DNA of 19,492 nucleotides from UBA940 sp964464465 (GTDB lineage Bacteria > Bacteroidota > Bacteroidia > Bacteroidales > Rikenellaceae): NCBI GenBank assembly GCA_964464465.1, contig CAYXGF010000033.1, positions 1-19,492 of the forward strand, given 5' to 3'. Made by a program: the position numbers and the translations under genes. This document shows positions 8,498 through 15,689 of this stretch, piece by piece (positions within the stretch are counted from its first letter, which is position 1; each line of letters opens with the position of its first letter). Below the pieces are notes generated by a model that searched no databases, was not told where the DNA came from, and worked only from the letters and a program-made list of their open reading frames with translations.

Positions 8498-9808
8498 ATG
8501 AAAGTTTTGATGTTTGGATGGGAGTTTCCGCCGCACATAGCCGGAGGACTCGGTACGGCCTGTTACGGGCTTACTCGGGGGCTTGCGCGCAACGATGTGG
8601 AGGTTATTTTCGTCGTTCCGCGTGCCTACGGAGACGAGGACCAGAGATTTGTCAGGGTCGTGAATGCCAGCCAGGTCGATACTCCGTTCCCGGCTGAGTT
8701 CTCGCCGGTAGAACAGGAGCTGTGGAACAAAATGACTTTCATACAGATAAATTCCAGCTTAGTGCCGTATACGACTCCCGAAGAGTATTTCAGATACATG
8801 GAAGAGTATGAGAAGACCGGCACCGTGAGGTCTGTGGCCGGAGAGCTCCGTCCGGGGGGCAAATATGTCTTCTCGGGCAAGTACGGTGCGAATCTTATGG
8901 AGGAGGTGGCGCGTTACGCTGCGGTGGCCGCGCAGGTGGCACGCGAGTTGGAGGGGCAGTTCGATGTGATACATGCGCACGACTGGCTGACCTATTATGC
9001 CGGAATCGCCGCAAAGAAAATATCGGGGAAACCTCTGGTGGTGCATATCCATGCCACCGAGTACGACAGAAGCGGACAGAGTGTCAATCCCGCCGTCTAT
9101 GAAATCGAGAAGGCGGGCATGCAGGCGGCTGACCGTGTTATCGCGGTCAGCAATCTGACGCGCGGTATCGTTATAGAGAAATACGGAATCGACGCATCCA
9201 AGGTCGTCACCGTGCACAATGCCGTCAGATTCGCCGAGAGCGCCGGCGGTGCCGAGCAGAGCCGCGGTGTGGAGGACAAGGTGGTTACATTCCTGGGACG
9301 CATCACATATCAGAAGGGGCCGGACTATTTCGTCGAGGCTGCGGCCAAGGTGCTCAAACGTGTTTCGAACGTGCGTTTCGTCATGGCGGGCAGCGGCGAT
9401 ATGATGAATCACGTGATTCGCCGCGTGGCGAGTCTGGGCATAGCCGACAGATTCCATTTTACCGGATTCCTGAAAGGGGAGGATGTGCACAAGATGTTTG
9501 CACTCAGCGATGTGTATGTCATGCCGTCGGTGTCCGAACCGTTCGGAATATCGCCCCTGGAAGCGATGAAGTCCAACGTGCCGGTTATAATATCGAAGCA
9601 GAGCGGCGTGGCCGAGGTGCTGGACTATGCCGTGAAGGTGGACTATTGGGATGTGGATGCGATGGCCGACGCGATATACGCTTTGGTCACTTATCCGGCA
9701 CTGTCGCGGACATTCGCCAGCGAGGGTTTGCGCGAGGTGACCGGACTTAAATGGAACAATGCTGCGGCCAAGGTCAGGGATGTGTACAGCCAGCTGGTCG
9801 AGCGGTAG
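8498..9808 (+). CDS. Glycosyltransferase family 4, probable alpha-glucan (glycogen) synthase-like
   Basis: A 436-residue GT-B fold enzyme. The N-terminal domain begins MKVLMFGWEFPPHIAGGLGT, the glycine loop typical of glycogen synthase-like enzymes, and includes VIHAHDWLTYYAGI and HIHATEYDRSG. The C-terminal domain has VTFLGRITYQKGPDYF and PSVSEPFGISPLEAMKSNVP, the E-x7-E nucleotide-sugar motif of retaining GT4/GT5 enzymes. ATG 8498 lies 14 bp after the debranching gene and is preferred; an in-frame extension upstream overlaps that gene and lacks homology. Its place between a debranching enzyme and a GH57 enzyme, a grouping I recall from other Bacteroidales, suggests it lengthens or primes alpha-1,4-glucan. 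This would be a second glucosyltransferase of a lineage unrelated to the GT3 half of the fusion. The donor sugar (ADP-glucose, UDP-glucose or another) cannot be read from sequence. Confidence 0.88.
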   Translation: MKVLMFGWEFPPHIAGGLGTACYGLTRGLARNDVEVIFVVPRAYGDEDQRFVRVVNASQVDTPFPAEFSPVEQELWNKMTFIQINSSLVPYTTPEEYFRYMEEYEKTGTVRSVAGELRPGGKYVFSGKYGANLMEEVARYAAVAAQVARELEGQFDVIHAHDWLTYYAGIAAKKISGKPLVVHIHATEYDRSGQSVNPAVYEIEKAGMQAADRVIAVSNLTRGIVIEKYGIDASKVVTVHNAVRFAESAGGAEQSRGVEDKVVTFLGRITYQKGPDYFVEAAAKVLKRVSNVRFVMAGSGDMMNHVIRRVASLGIADRFHFTGFLKGEDVHKMFALSDVYVMPSVSEPFGISPLEAMKSNVPVIISKQSGVAEVLDYAVKVDYWDVDAMADAIYALVTYPALSRTFASEGLREVTGLKWNNAAAKVRDVYSQLVER

Positions 9809-9842
9809 ACAAGGAAAATAAGAAAACAAGAAAAATACGGTT

Positions 9843-11063
9843 ATGAAAACGATTTGTTTATATTTCAGCGTACATCAGTCTCCGAGACTGAAAAGGTACA
9901 GGTTCTTCGATATGGGCAAGGACCATAACTACCTGGATGATGCGGCAGACCGCAGCGCCGTGCTTTCGGCTGCGAGGATGTGTTATCTGCCGGTAGGCAC
10001 TCTGCTGTTGAAACTGATAAAGGAGTACGGCTCGCAGTTTCGGCTGTCGTTTTTCATTTCCGGTACCGCTGTCGAGCAGTTCCGCGCCTATGCGCCGCAG
10101 GTTCTCGATTCGTTCCGCGAGCTTGCCGACACGGGATGCGTCGAGTTCGTGGGCGGAACGTATTCGAATTCGCTCTCCTCGCTTATGGACAGCCAGGAGT
10201 TCGAACGCAGCGTAAGGCAGCATGCGGCGCTTATGAAAAGCGAGTTCGGACAGACCCCGAAGGCTTTCTGCAACACTGAAATGATATACTCGGACGCGAT
10301 AGGCAGCGCTGTTAGCGAAATGGGATTCAGCTCGATGCTGGCGGAGGGCGCGCGGCATATCCTGGGCTGGAAATCGCCGAATTATGTGTATGCCAACGCC
10401 CTGAATCAGAAAATGCGGCTGCTGCTGCGCAACTACAAGCTCAGTGACGACATTGCACTCAGATTCTCCAACAGAGCATGGGACCAGTGGCCTCTGACTG
10501 CCGCAAAGTTTGCCGGCTGGCTGGCGGATGACAATACCGTAGGCGAGACGGTTAATCTGTTCATGGACTACCGGACGCTCGGCATGTGGCAGACTGCCGA
10601 TACCGGTATGCTCGACTTCGTCAAATATTTGCCGCAGGCCGTGCTCGGAACGGGAAAACTCGAATTTGCCACGGTATCCGAATCTGCCCGCAGCCATCAG
10701 CCGGTGGCGATTCTTCATTCGTCGCATGCCATGAGCTGGCGCGATGAGGAGCGTGACACAACCATCTGGAACGGCAACGAGTTGCAGCGCGAGGCGCTCG
10801 CAAAGCTGTATGCGCTTAAAGACAAGGTCTATCATCTGTCCGATCCGGATTTCGACCATGTATGGAACTTCATGCAGGATGCCGATAATTTCTATTATAT
10901 GGCGACCAAGTGGTTCAGTACCGGCGGGGCTTCGGCGCAGAATCCGTACGGCTCGTCGTATGACGCATTCATCAATTATATGAATATTCTTTCCGACTTC
11001 GAGATTGAGGTGGAAAAACGCCTGGCAGGGAAAAAGAGACGGGTGAAGCAGAAATGCAAATAG
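9843..11063 (+). CDS. Glycoside hydrolase family 57, alpha-amylase-like
   Basis: A 406-residue protein without signal peptide, so cytosolic. GH57 enzymes cleave or transfer alpha-1,4- or alpha-1,6-glucan with a double-displacement mechanism. The five-region pattern is partly visible: region 1 HQSPRL (11-16); region 2 GCVEFVGGTYSNS (about 98-110); region 3 AFCNTEMIYSD with the likely nucleophile Glu146; region 4 MDYRTLG with the likely acid/base Asp242. Start ATG 9843 follows the GT4 gene by 34 bp, in one operon. Activity could be amylase, 4-alpha-glucanotransferase or branching. The short length (about 400 residues) and the Bacteroidales context favour the alpha-amylase-like subgroup, but since no GlgB is present here a branching role cannot be excluded. 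The gene ends 7 bp before a strong terminator, marking the end of the glucan operon. Confidence 0.9.
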   Translation: MKTICLYFSVHQSPRLKRYRFFDMGKDHNYLDDAADRSAVLSAARMCYLPVGTLLLKLIKEYGSQFRLSFFISGTAVEQFRAYAPQVLDSFRELADTGCVEFVGGTYSNSLSSLMDSQEFERSVRQHAALMKSEFGQTPKAFCNTEMIYSDAIGSAVSEMGFSSMLAEGARHILGWKSPNYVYANALNQKMRLLLRNYKLSDDIALRFSNRAWDQWPLTAAKFAGWLADDNTVGETVNLFMDYRTLGMWQTADTGMLDFVKYLPQAVLGTGKLEFATVSESARSHQPVAILHSSHAMSWRDEERDTTIWNGNELQREALAKLYALKDKVYHLSDPDFDHVWNFMQDADNFYYMATKWFSTGGASAQNPYGSSYDAFINYMNILSDFEIEVEKRLAGKKRRVKQKCK

Positions 11064-11070
11064 AATGCAC

Positions 11071-11101
11071 AAAACGGCCGCTTGAAAGAGCGGCCGTTTT
11101 T
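11071..11101 (+). terminator. Rho-independent terminator after the glucan operon
   Basis: AAAACGGCCGCT, a 6-nt loop, then AGCGGCCGTTTT: a perfect 12-bp stem with a GC-rich core followed by a T-run. It is also A-rich on the left side, so it could act on the opposite strand. Confidence 0.93.
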
Positions 11102-11127
11102 GTATGATGCTGGGCGCAGCCTCTGCC

Positions 11128-11148
11128 GTTCCGAATCTCTGTCGGAAC
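11128..11148. repeat. Inverted repeat, 7-bp arms
   Basis: GTTCCGA, 7-nt loop, TCGGAAC. A perfect stem-loop with no T-run, close behind the operon terminator. It may protect the mRNA 3' end or be part of the repeat-rich spacer. Confidence 0.4.
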
Positions 11149-11273
11149 CTCTCTCCTTGCGTTGCGGGTTTTACTTTAAAACCGCTCGGAGTGGAAGGAA
11201 AGGGCAGAGAGCGTTGCCTTTATTTTATGGGAATTATATACAATTTTACAGTTATGCTCTCCTGTGCAAGCGT

Positions 11274-11327
11274 GCGGGCCGAAGCCTCGTCCCGCGAAGG
11301 CCCGCTCATTTAACTCAGTACCTTCGC
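11274..11327. repeat. Overlapping inverted repeats
   Basis: GCGGGCC (11274-11280) pairs with GGCCCGC (11299-11305), and GCGAAGG (11294-11300) pairs with CCTTCGC (11321-11327). The two stems share bases 11299-11300 and so exclude each other. GCGGG (11274-11278) can also pair with CCCGC (11291-11295). Confidence 0.4.
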
Positions 11328-11377
11328 AGGCTCCTCCCGCATTATACGCGCTATCCCTACATTAAAAATTGTCAGGC

Positions 11378-11398
11378 AGCCTCCGTCGGGAAGAGGCT
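11378..11398 (-). terminator. Weak candidate terminator of enolase
   Basis: On the minus strand AGCCTC, a 9-nt loop and GAGGCT start inside the enolase stop codon. A short T-run (complement of 11364-11368) follows about ten bases later. The stem is short and the spacing to the T-run is long, so support is modest. Confidence 0.3.
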
Positions 11399-12683
11399 AC
11401 TCGGCGGTGATTTTTTCGAAGCCGTAGCGGCAGGCGCTGCCTAACTGCTCCTCGATGCGCAGCAGCCGGTTGTATTTGGCCATGCGGTCGGAGCGCGAAA
11501 GGGAGCCTGTCTTTATCTGGCCCGAGCGTGTGGCCACGGCTATGTCGGCTATGGTGGTGTCCTCCGTTTCGCCGGAGCGGTGAGAGGTCACGGTGGTATA
11601 GCCGGCACGGTGCGCCATGTCTATGGCTTCGAGGGTTTCCGTAAGGGTGCCTATCTGGTTCACCTTGATGAGGATGGAGTTGGCGCACCCGCTGCGGATT
11701 CCTTTACGGAGAAATTCCACGTTGGTGACGAACAAATCGTCGCCTACAAGCTGGCATCTGTCGCCGAGCGTTTCTGTCAGCAGGCGCCAGCCGTCCCAGT
11801 CATTCTCGCTCATGCCGTCCTCGATGGAGTCTATCGGATATTTCTCTGTCAGCTCTTCCAGATAACGCACCTGCTGCTGAGGGGTGAGTCTGCTGCCGCG
11901 GCTGCCTTCGAAAACCGAATAGTCGTATACCCCGTTCTTGTAGAACTCGGAGCTGGCACAGTCCAGAGCCAGCGTGATGTCTTTGCCGGGTGTATATCCG
12001 GCCTCTGTTATGGCTGTGACGATACAGCGGAGAGCGTCTTCCGTGCTTTCCAGTGTCGGGGCGAACCCGCCCTCGTCTCCTACGGCCGTGCTCAGGGAGC
12101 GTTTCCGCAGTACCTGTTTCAGGACGTGGAAAACTTCCGCACCCATTCGCAGACCTTCGTGGAACGACCGTGCGCCGATAGGACGAATCATGAATTCCTG
12201 GAATGCTACCGGAGCGTCTGAATGCGCTCCTCCGTTGATGATGTTCATCATCGGGACCGGCAGGACCGTTGCGGCGGGGCCTCCGATGTACCGGTACAGG
12301 GGCATTCCGCAGCATGCTGCCGCCGCATGTGCCGCCGCGAGCGATACGCCGAGTATGGCGTTTGCTCCGAGACGGCTTTTGGAAGGTGTGCCGTCCAGGG
12401 CAATCATCGCACGGTCTATGTCTGCCTGTCGTGTCACGTCGGTGCCGAGCAACTCGGGCGCTATTATGTCGTTGACGTTTCTGACGGCGTTTGTCACTCC
12501 TTTGCCGCGGAAGCGGTCCGGATCCGAGTCCCTGAGTTCGAGCGCCTCGTGTTCTCCGGTCGACGCGCCGCTTGGAACGGCTGCCCGTCCCATGGCTCCG
12601 CATGCGGTGTGCAGGTCGACTTCGACGGTTGGATTGCCGCGCGAATCGAGGATTTCTCTTGCATGGATTTGTGTGATATTCAT
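11397..12683 (-). CDS. eno: Enolase
   Basis: Interconverts 2-phosphoglycerate and phosphoenolpyruvate in the cytosol, in glycolysis and gluconeogenesis. The protein has 428 residues, the normal length. It opens MNITQIHAREILDSRGNPTV and carries PSGASTGEHEALELRD, VPMMNIINGGAHSD, VGDEGGFAP with catalytic Glu204, and metal ligands Asp241, Glu288 (SIEDG) and Asp315 (GDDLFVTN). Other active-site residues are the catalytic Lys340 (ILIKVNQIGT), SHRSGETEDTTIADIAVA with His369, and QIKTGSLSRSDR with Lys391. ATG at 12683 is chosen over an upstream in-frame ATG at 12728, because family members begin with this MxIxxIxAREILDSRGNPT block. It is transcribed alone, convergent with the glucan operon and divergent from the NifU-like gene. 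All key residues are present, so it should be active. Confidence 0.97.
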   Translation of the reverse strand: MNITQIHAREILDSRGNPTVEVDLHTACGAMGRAAVPSGASTGEHEALELRDSDPDRFRGKGVTNAVRNVNDIIAPELLGTDVTRQADIDRAMIALDGTPSKSRLGANAILGVSLAAAHAAAACCGMPLYRYIGGPAATVLPVPMMNIINGGAHSDAPVAFQEFMIRPIGARSFHEGLRMGAEVFHVLKQVLRKRSLSTAVGDEGGFAPTLESTEDALRCIVTAITEAGYTPGKDITLALDCASSEFYKNGVYDYSVFEGSRGSRLTPQQQVRYLEELTEKYPIDSIEDGMSENDWDGWRLLTETLGDRCQLVGDDLFVTNVEFLRKGIRSGCANSILIKVNQIGTLTETLEAIDMAHRAGYTTVTSHRSGETEDTTIADIAVATRSGQIKTGSLSRSDRMAKYNRLLRIEEQLGSACRYGFEKITAE

Positions 12684-12721
12684 AGTAAAGATGTCGTTTG
12701 GGGATGTAAAAATCAAACAGT

Positions 12722-12735
12722 ATGCCACGTGGTAT
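12722..12735. promoter_or_regulatory. Near-perfect palindrome between divergent genes, possible operator
   Basis: ATGCCACGTGGTAT has a perfect 8-bp core CCACGTGG (12725-12732) and one mismatched pair in its outer arms. It also forms part of a direct repeat TATGCC (12721-12726, 12733-12738). It sits between the divergent starts of enolase and the NifU-like gene, where a regulator could act on either. Confidence 0.3.
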
Positions 12736-12768
12736 GCCTGTGAGTGTTTTTATAATGGGAAAAATTAC

Positions 12769-12776
12769 TATATTTG
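12769..12776 (+). promoter_or_regulatory. Candidate promoter -7 box for the NifU-like / GGGtGRT pair
   Basis: TATATTTG fits TAnnTTTG, 88 bp before the ATG at 12865. A GTTTTT string lies at about -33 distance without a full TTTG. The resulting leader of about 80 nt shows no obvious structure by eye. Confidence 0.5.
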
Positions 12777-12864
12777 CATGCTGTAAGGTGTGTCCTCATG
12801 GGCATGATACAGGGACAAGGATTATCAAGAACGATTCGTAATCAATAACAAAACATTCAGCATT

Positions 12865-13557
12865 ATGATTTATTCACATGAAGTGCAACAGATGTGTTGC
12901 GTGAAAAAAGGAGCCAACCACGCTTCCGCACCTATTCCGGAAGAGGGTAAATGGGTCAGAGCCAAAGAGATTACCGACATTTCGGGTCTTACTCACGGTA
13001 TCGGCTGGTGTGCTCCGCAGCAGGGCGCGTGCAAACTTACGCTCAATGTAAAGGACGGTATAATTCAGGAGGCTCTGGTGGAGACCATCGGCTGCTCGGG
13101 CATGACTCACTCCGCAGCCATGGCATCGGAGATTCTTCCCGGCAAGACTCTGCTGGAAGCTCTGAATACGGACCTCGTGTGCGACGCCATCAACACGGCA
13201 ATGCGCGAGCTTTTCTTGCAGATTGTCTACGGACGTACTCAGTCCGCATTCTCGGAAGGCGGTCTGGTAGTGGGCGCCTCGCTCGAAGATTTGGGCAAGG
13301 GTCTGCGCAGCCAGGTGGGTACCATGTTCGGAACTCTGGCCAAGGGAACGCGTTATCTCGAAATGGCAGAGGGCTACTGCACCCGCATGGCTCTGGATGC
13401 CAACGACGAGGTTATAGGCTATGAGTTCATCCACATGGGCAAGTTCATGGACATGGTGAAGAAAGGTGTGGAGCCTTCGGAGGCTCTGGAAAAAGCCAAA
13501 GGTTCCTACGGTCGTTTCAAGGATGCCGTAAAATATATTGACCCGCGTCAGGAGTAA
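12865..13557 (+). CDS. NifU/IscU-like iron-sulfur cluster scaffold-type protein
   Basis: A 230-residue cytosolic protein related to the N-terminal IscU/NifU domain, which assembles iron-sulfur clusters on conserved cysteines. The clearest hallmark is ETIGCSGMTHSAAMASEILPGKT (residues 74-96), matching the IscU pattern of Cys, small residues, Ser, Ala and Glu before a Gly-Lys; Cys77 is the scaffold-type cysteine. Other cysteines are Cys11-Cys12, Cys49, Cys56 (WCAPQQGACKL), Cys106 (LVCDAIN) and Cys172. The protein is longer than IscU (about 130), and the second half (about 115-230) is not part of the classic scaffold. ATG 12865 gives MIYSHEVQQMCCVKKG, which fits what I recall of Bacteroidales homologues. 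It is followed after 45 bp by the GGGtGRT gene, its usual partner. No IscS or other Isc/Suf gene lies nearby, so its real role may be specialised. Confidence 0.85.
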   Translation: MIYSHEVQQMCCVKKGANHASAPIPEEGKWVRAKEITDISGLTHGIGWCAPQQGACKLTLNVKDGIIQEALVETIGCSGMTHSAAMASEILPGKTLLEALNTDLVCDAINTAMRELFLQIVYGRTQSAFSEGGLVVGASLEDLGKGLRSQVGTMFGTLAKGTRYLEMAEGYCTRMALDANDEVIGYEFIHMGKFMDMVKKGVEPSEALEKAKGSYGRFKDAVKYIDPRQE

Positions 13558-13602
13558 TTTCCCCTGCAATTTGTTGAACCGAAAAAAAGAGTTAAGAAAA
13601 TT

Positions 13603-14604
13603 ATGGCAAATTTATTTGAAAGTTACGACCGCAGAATCGAGAAAATCAATGCGGTGCTTGCACAATACGGTATTAACGGCATCGAGGACGCCAAGGCTGT
13701 CTGCGAGGAGAAGGGCATAGACCCTTACAAAATGTGTGAGGAGACTCAGCCAATCTGTTTCGAGAATGCCAAATGGGCTTATGTAGTCGGTGCTGCCATA
13801 GCAATCAAGAAGGGTTGCACGGCTGCCGCTGATGCTGCCGAGGCCATCGGCGAGGGTTTGCAGGCGTTCTGTATCCCCGGCTCTGTGGCTGATGACCGCA
13901 AGGTGGGCATAGGTCACGGAAACCTGGCTGCCCGTCTGCTCCGCGACGAGACGCAGTGTTTCGCATTCCTGGCAGGACACGAGTCGTTCGCTGCCGCAGA
14001 GGGTGCGATTAAAATCGCCGAGATGGCCAACAAGGTGCGCAAGCAGCCCCTGCGCGTGATTCTCAACGGTCTGGGCAAGGATGCCGCAAAAATCATATCG
14101 CGTATCAACGGATTCACATACGTTCAGACTCAGTTCGATTACTATACCGGCGAGGTGAACGTCGTAGACACCATTTCGTATTCCGACGGACTCCGCTCGA
14201 AGGTTAAGTGCTACGGTGCGGATGATGTTCGCGAGGGCGTGGCCATCATGTGGAAGGAAGATGTCGACGTATCCATTACCGGTAACTCGACAAACCCGAC
14301 CCGTTTCCAGCACCCGGTTGCAGGTACCTACAAGAAGGAGCGCACGCTGGCTGGCAAGAAATACTTCTCCGTCGCTTCTGGCGGCGGTACGGGCCGTACA
14401 CTGCATCCGGACAACATGGCTGCCGGTCCCGCTTCTTACGGTATGACAGACACCATGGGCCGTATGCACTCCGACGCTCAGTTCGCAGGTTCTTCGTCGG
14501 TTCCGGCACACGTCGAGATGATGGGATTCCTCGGAATGGGCAACAACCCGATGGTCGGTGCCACCGTAGCGGTAGCTGTGGCTGTCGAGCAGGCTATGAA
14601 GTAG
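13603..14604 (+). CDS. GGGtGRT family protein, function unknown
   Basis: A 333-residue protein that carries the family-naming motif GGGTGRT at residues 260-266, within ASGGGTGRTLHPDNMAAGPA, followed by SYGMTDTMGRMHSDAQ. I recognise the family (named GGGtGRT in Pfam) but no biochemical function is established for it to my knowledge. Cysteines at 34, 45, 52, 72, 90, 119 and 203 could bind metal or a cluster; C45xxxxxxC52 and C72 lie in the N-terminal third. There is no signal peptide or transmembrane segment; the C-terminal run VGATVAVAVAVEQAMK is hydrophobic but short. ATG 13603 gives MANLFESYDRRIEKIN. The gene lies 45 bp after the NifU-like gene and ends before a strong terminator, so the two form an operon and probably act together. 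Confidence 0.9.
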   Translation: MANLFESYDRRIEKINAVLAQYGINGIEDAKAVCEEKGIDPYKMCEETQPICFENAKWAYVVGAAIAIKKGCTAAADAAEAIGEGLQAFCIPGSVADDRKVGIGHGNLAARLLRDETQCFAFLAGHESFAAAEGAIKIAEMANKVRKQPLRVILNGLGKDAAKIISRINGFTYVQTQFDYYTGEVNVVDTISYSDGLRSKVKCYGADDVREGVAIMWKEDVDVSITGNSTNPTRFQHPVAGTYKKERTLAGKKYFSVASGGGTGRTLHPDNMAAGPASYGMTDTMGRMHSDAQFAGSSSVPAHVEMMGFLGMGNNPMVGATVAVAVAVEQAMK

Positions 14605-14633
14605 TATTCGATTCATATTCCCGCAATATTGTG

Positions 14634-14663
14634 GCGCACGCAAGAGATTGCGTGCGCTTTTTT
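14634..14663 (+). terminator. Rho-independent terminator after the GGGtGRT gene
   Basis: GCGCACGCAA, loop GAGA, TTGCGTGCGC, then TTTTTT: a perfect 10-bp GC-rich stem with a tetraloop and six Ts. It cleanly ends the NifU-like/GGGtGRT operon. Confidence 0.96.
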
Positions 14664-14665
14664 AT

Positions 14666-14673
14666 TATATTTG
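14666..14673 (+). promoter_or_regulatory. Candidate promoter -7 box for the phosphatase-fold gene
   Basis: TATATTTG fits TAnnTTTG and lies 21 bp before the ATG at 14695, implying a very short leader. It begins just two bases after the T-run of the preceding terminator, so any -33 contacts would fall inside the terminator stem. Confidence 0.5.
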
Positions 14674-14694
14674 AATTCGGAAAAAACCTTTGAC

Positions 14695-15630
14695 ATGAAA
14701 ACATTCAGATATTTCGTACTGCTGACGCTTCTGCTGTCAGGAATGCGTGCCTTCGGGCAGAAGATAAATGTCGCCACGTACAATATCCGCCTGCTCAGCA
14801 GTTCCGATTCGCTCAAAGGCGACGGCTGGTGGCACAGACGCGATGCGCTTTGCAGCCTTGTGGAGTTCCACGACTTCGACATATTCGGGGCGCAGGAGGT
14901 GTGTTATCCGCAGCTCGTGTACATGCTCTCCGAATTGCCGCAGTATGATTATATAGGTGTCGGCCGCGATGACGGCGCGCGGGCGGGCGAATTCTCGCCG
15001 GTGTTCTACAAGAGGGACCGTTTCAGGCTTCTGGACAGCGGCACGTTCTGGCTCGCGGAGCGTACTGATGTTCCGGTCAAGGGCTGGGATGCCGCATGCA
15101 AGCGTGTGTGTTCGTGGGGTAGGTTCAGGGATAGAGAAAGCGGCCGCCGGTTCTGGTTCTTCAATCTGCACATGGACCATCGGGGCGTCGAGGCCCGCAG
15201 ACAGAGTGCGCGGCTGGTGCTTTCGCGCATAGAGCGCATGTGCGGTGGTGAGCCGGTGATTCTCACGGGCGATTTCAACGTGGACCAGACGGACGAGAGC
15301 TATCTGCTGCTATCGGGCAGTCAGCTTCTGGATGACTCGTATGAGAAGGCCGCGGTGCGCTATGCCCTTAACGGCACGTTCAATGCGTTCGACCCCAATC
15401 GCAAGACCGACAGCCGCATAGACCATATATTTGTCTCGGGCGGAATAGTGGTGGAGCGTTACGGTATTCTTACGGACACCTACCGTTCGCAGCCCCGGGA
15501 GAGGGTCGGCGCTGCCGACTTTCCGTCGGAAGTCACCATGCACAATGCCGTGGCGCGTACTCCGTCCGACCATTTCCCGGTGCAGGCAATACTCGATTTG
15601 GGCTGTCGTCGCAGACAGAAGTGTCAGTAA
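14695..15630 (+). CDS. Secreted endonuclease/exonuclease/phosphatase-family protein
   Basis: A 311-residue metal-dependent phosphohydrolase-fold protein, exported by a signal peptide. Residues 1-22 (MKTFRYFVLLTLLLSGMRAFGQ) form a basic start, hydrophobic core and likely cleavage near AFG. The mature part shows the EEP fold landmarks in order: VATYNIRLLSS (Asn ligand), IFGAQEV (metal-binding Glu), FFNLHMDHRG (catalytic His and Asp), VILTGDFNVD (Asp and Asn), SRIDHIFV and TPSDHFPVQAIL (catalytic His). All active-site positions are kept, so an active enzyme is expected. The substrate could be a phosphodiester in nucleic acid, lipid or sugar phosphate; family membership does not decide this. Start ATG 14695 is set by the signal peptide; a longer frame from 14629 would overlap the terminator. 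It appears to be a single-gene unit between its own promoter and the groES region. Confidence 0.9.
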   Translation: MKTFRYFVLLTLLLSGMRAFGQKINVATYNIRLLSSSDSLKGDGWWHRRDALCSLVEFHDFDIFGAQEVCYPQLVYMLSELPQYDYIGVGRDDGARAGEFSPVFYKRDRFRLLDSGTFWLAERTDVPVKGWDAACKRVCSWGRFRDRESGRRFWFFNLHMDHRGVEARRQSARLVLSRIERMCGGEPVILTGDFNVDQTDESYLLLSGSQLLDDSYEKAAVRYALNGTFNAFDPNRKTDSRIDHIFVSGGIVVERYGILTDTYRSQPRERVGAADFPSEVTMHNAVARTPSDHFPVQAILDLGCRRRQKCQ

Positions 15631-15641
15631 ATGTCGGTTTG

Positions 15642-15678
15642 TCACGTGAGGGTGGCAGAATTAGTGACAAAAATTCAC
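15642..15678. promoter_or_regulatory. Two GTGA/TCAC palindromes upstream of groES
   Basis: TCACGTGA (15642-15649) is an 8-bp perfect palindrome, and GTGA-N7-TCAC (15664-15678) is a second dyad with the same half-site. They lie 12-48 bp upstream of the sigma-54-like element and may be binding sites for a regulator of groESL or for the preceding gene's 3' end. Confidence 0.3.
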
Positions 15679-15689
15679 GAAAAACCGAA

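Larger units (their letters stand above)
11102..11396. other. Gene-free region with several inverted repeats
   Basis: This 295-bp stretch lies between the convergent ends of the GH57 gene and enolase. I see no credible gene: the longest plus-strand frames (about 70 and 120 codons) have no recognisable domain and one runs into the 3' end of enolase. It contains inverted repeats GTTCCGA/TCGGAAC (11128-11148), a GCGG-TTTTA/TAAAA-CCGC hairpin with one bulge (11164-11185), GCGGGCC/GGCCCGC (11274-11305) and GCGAAGG/CCTTCGC (11294-11327). The last two overlap and compete. The density of these elements suggests an intergenic repeat or remnant. Confidence 0.5.

Noticed and set aside
9406..9419. Perfect 14-bp palindrome GAATCACGTGATTC
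   Set aside because: It lies inside the GT4 coding sequence with no sign of an internal promoter; a few such palindromes are expected by chance in 19 kb.
6729..11072. Further long minus-strand frames opposite the debranching, GT4 and GH57 genes
   Set aside because: Same codon-bias effect; no domain signatures, and they lie opposite genes with intact catalytic motifs.
11082..11444. Plus-strand frames of about 70-120 codons in the spacer before enolase
   Set aside because: Start within or next to the terminator, include stem-loop DNA and run into the antisense of enolase; no domain seen.
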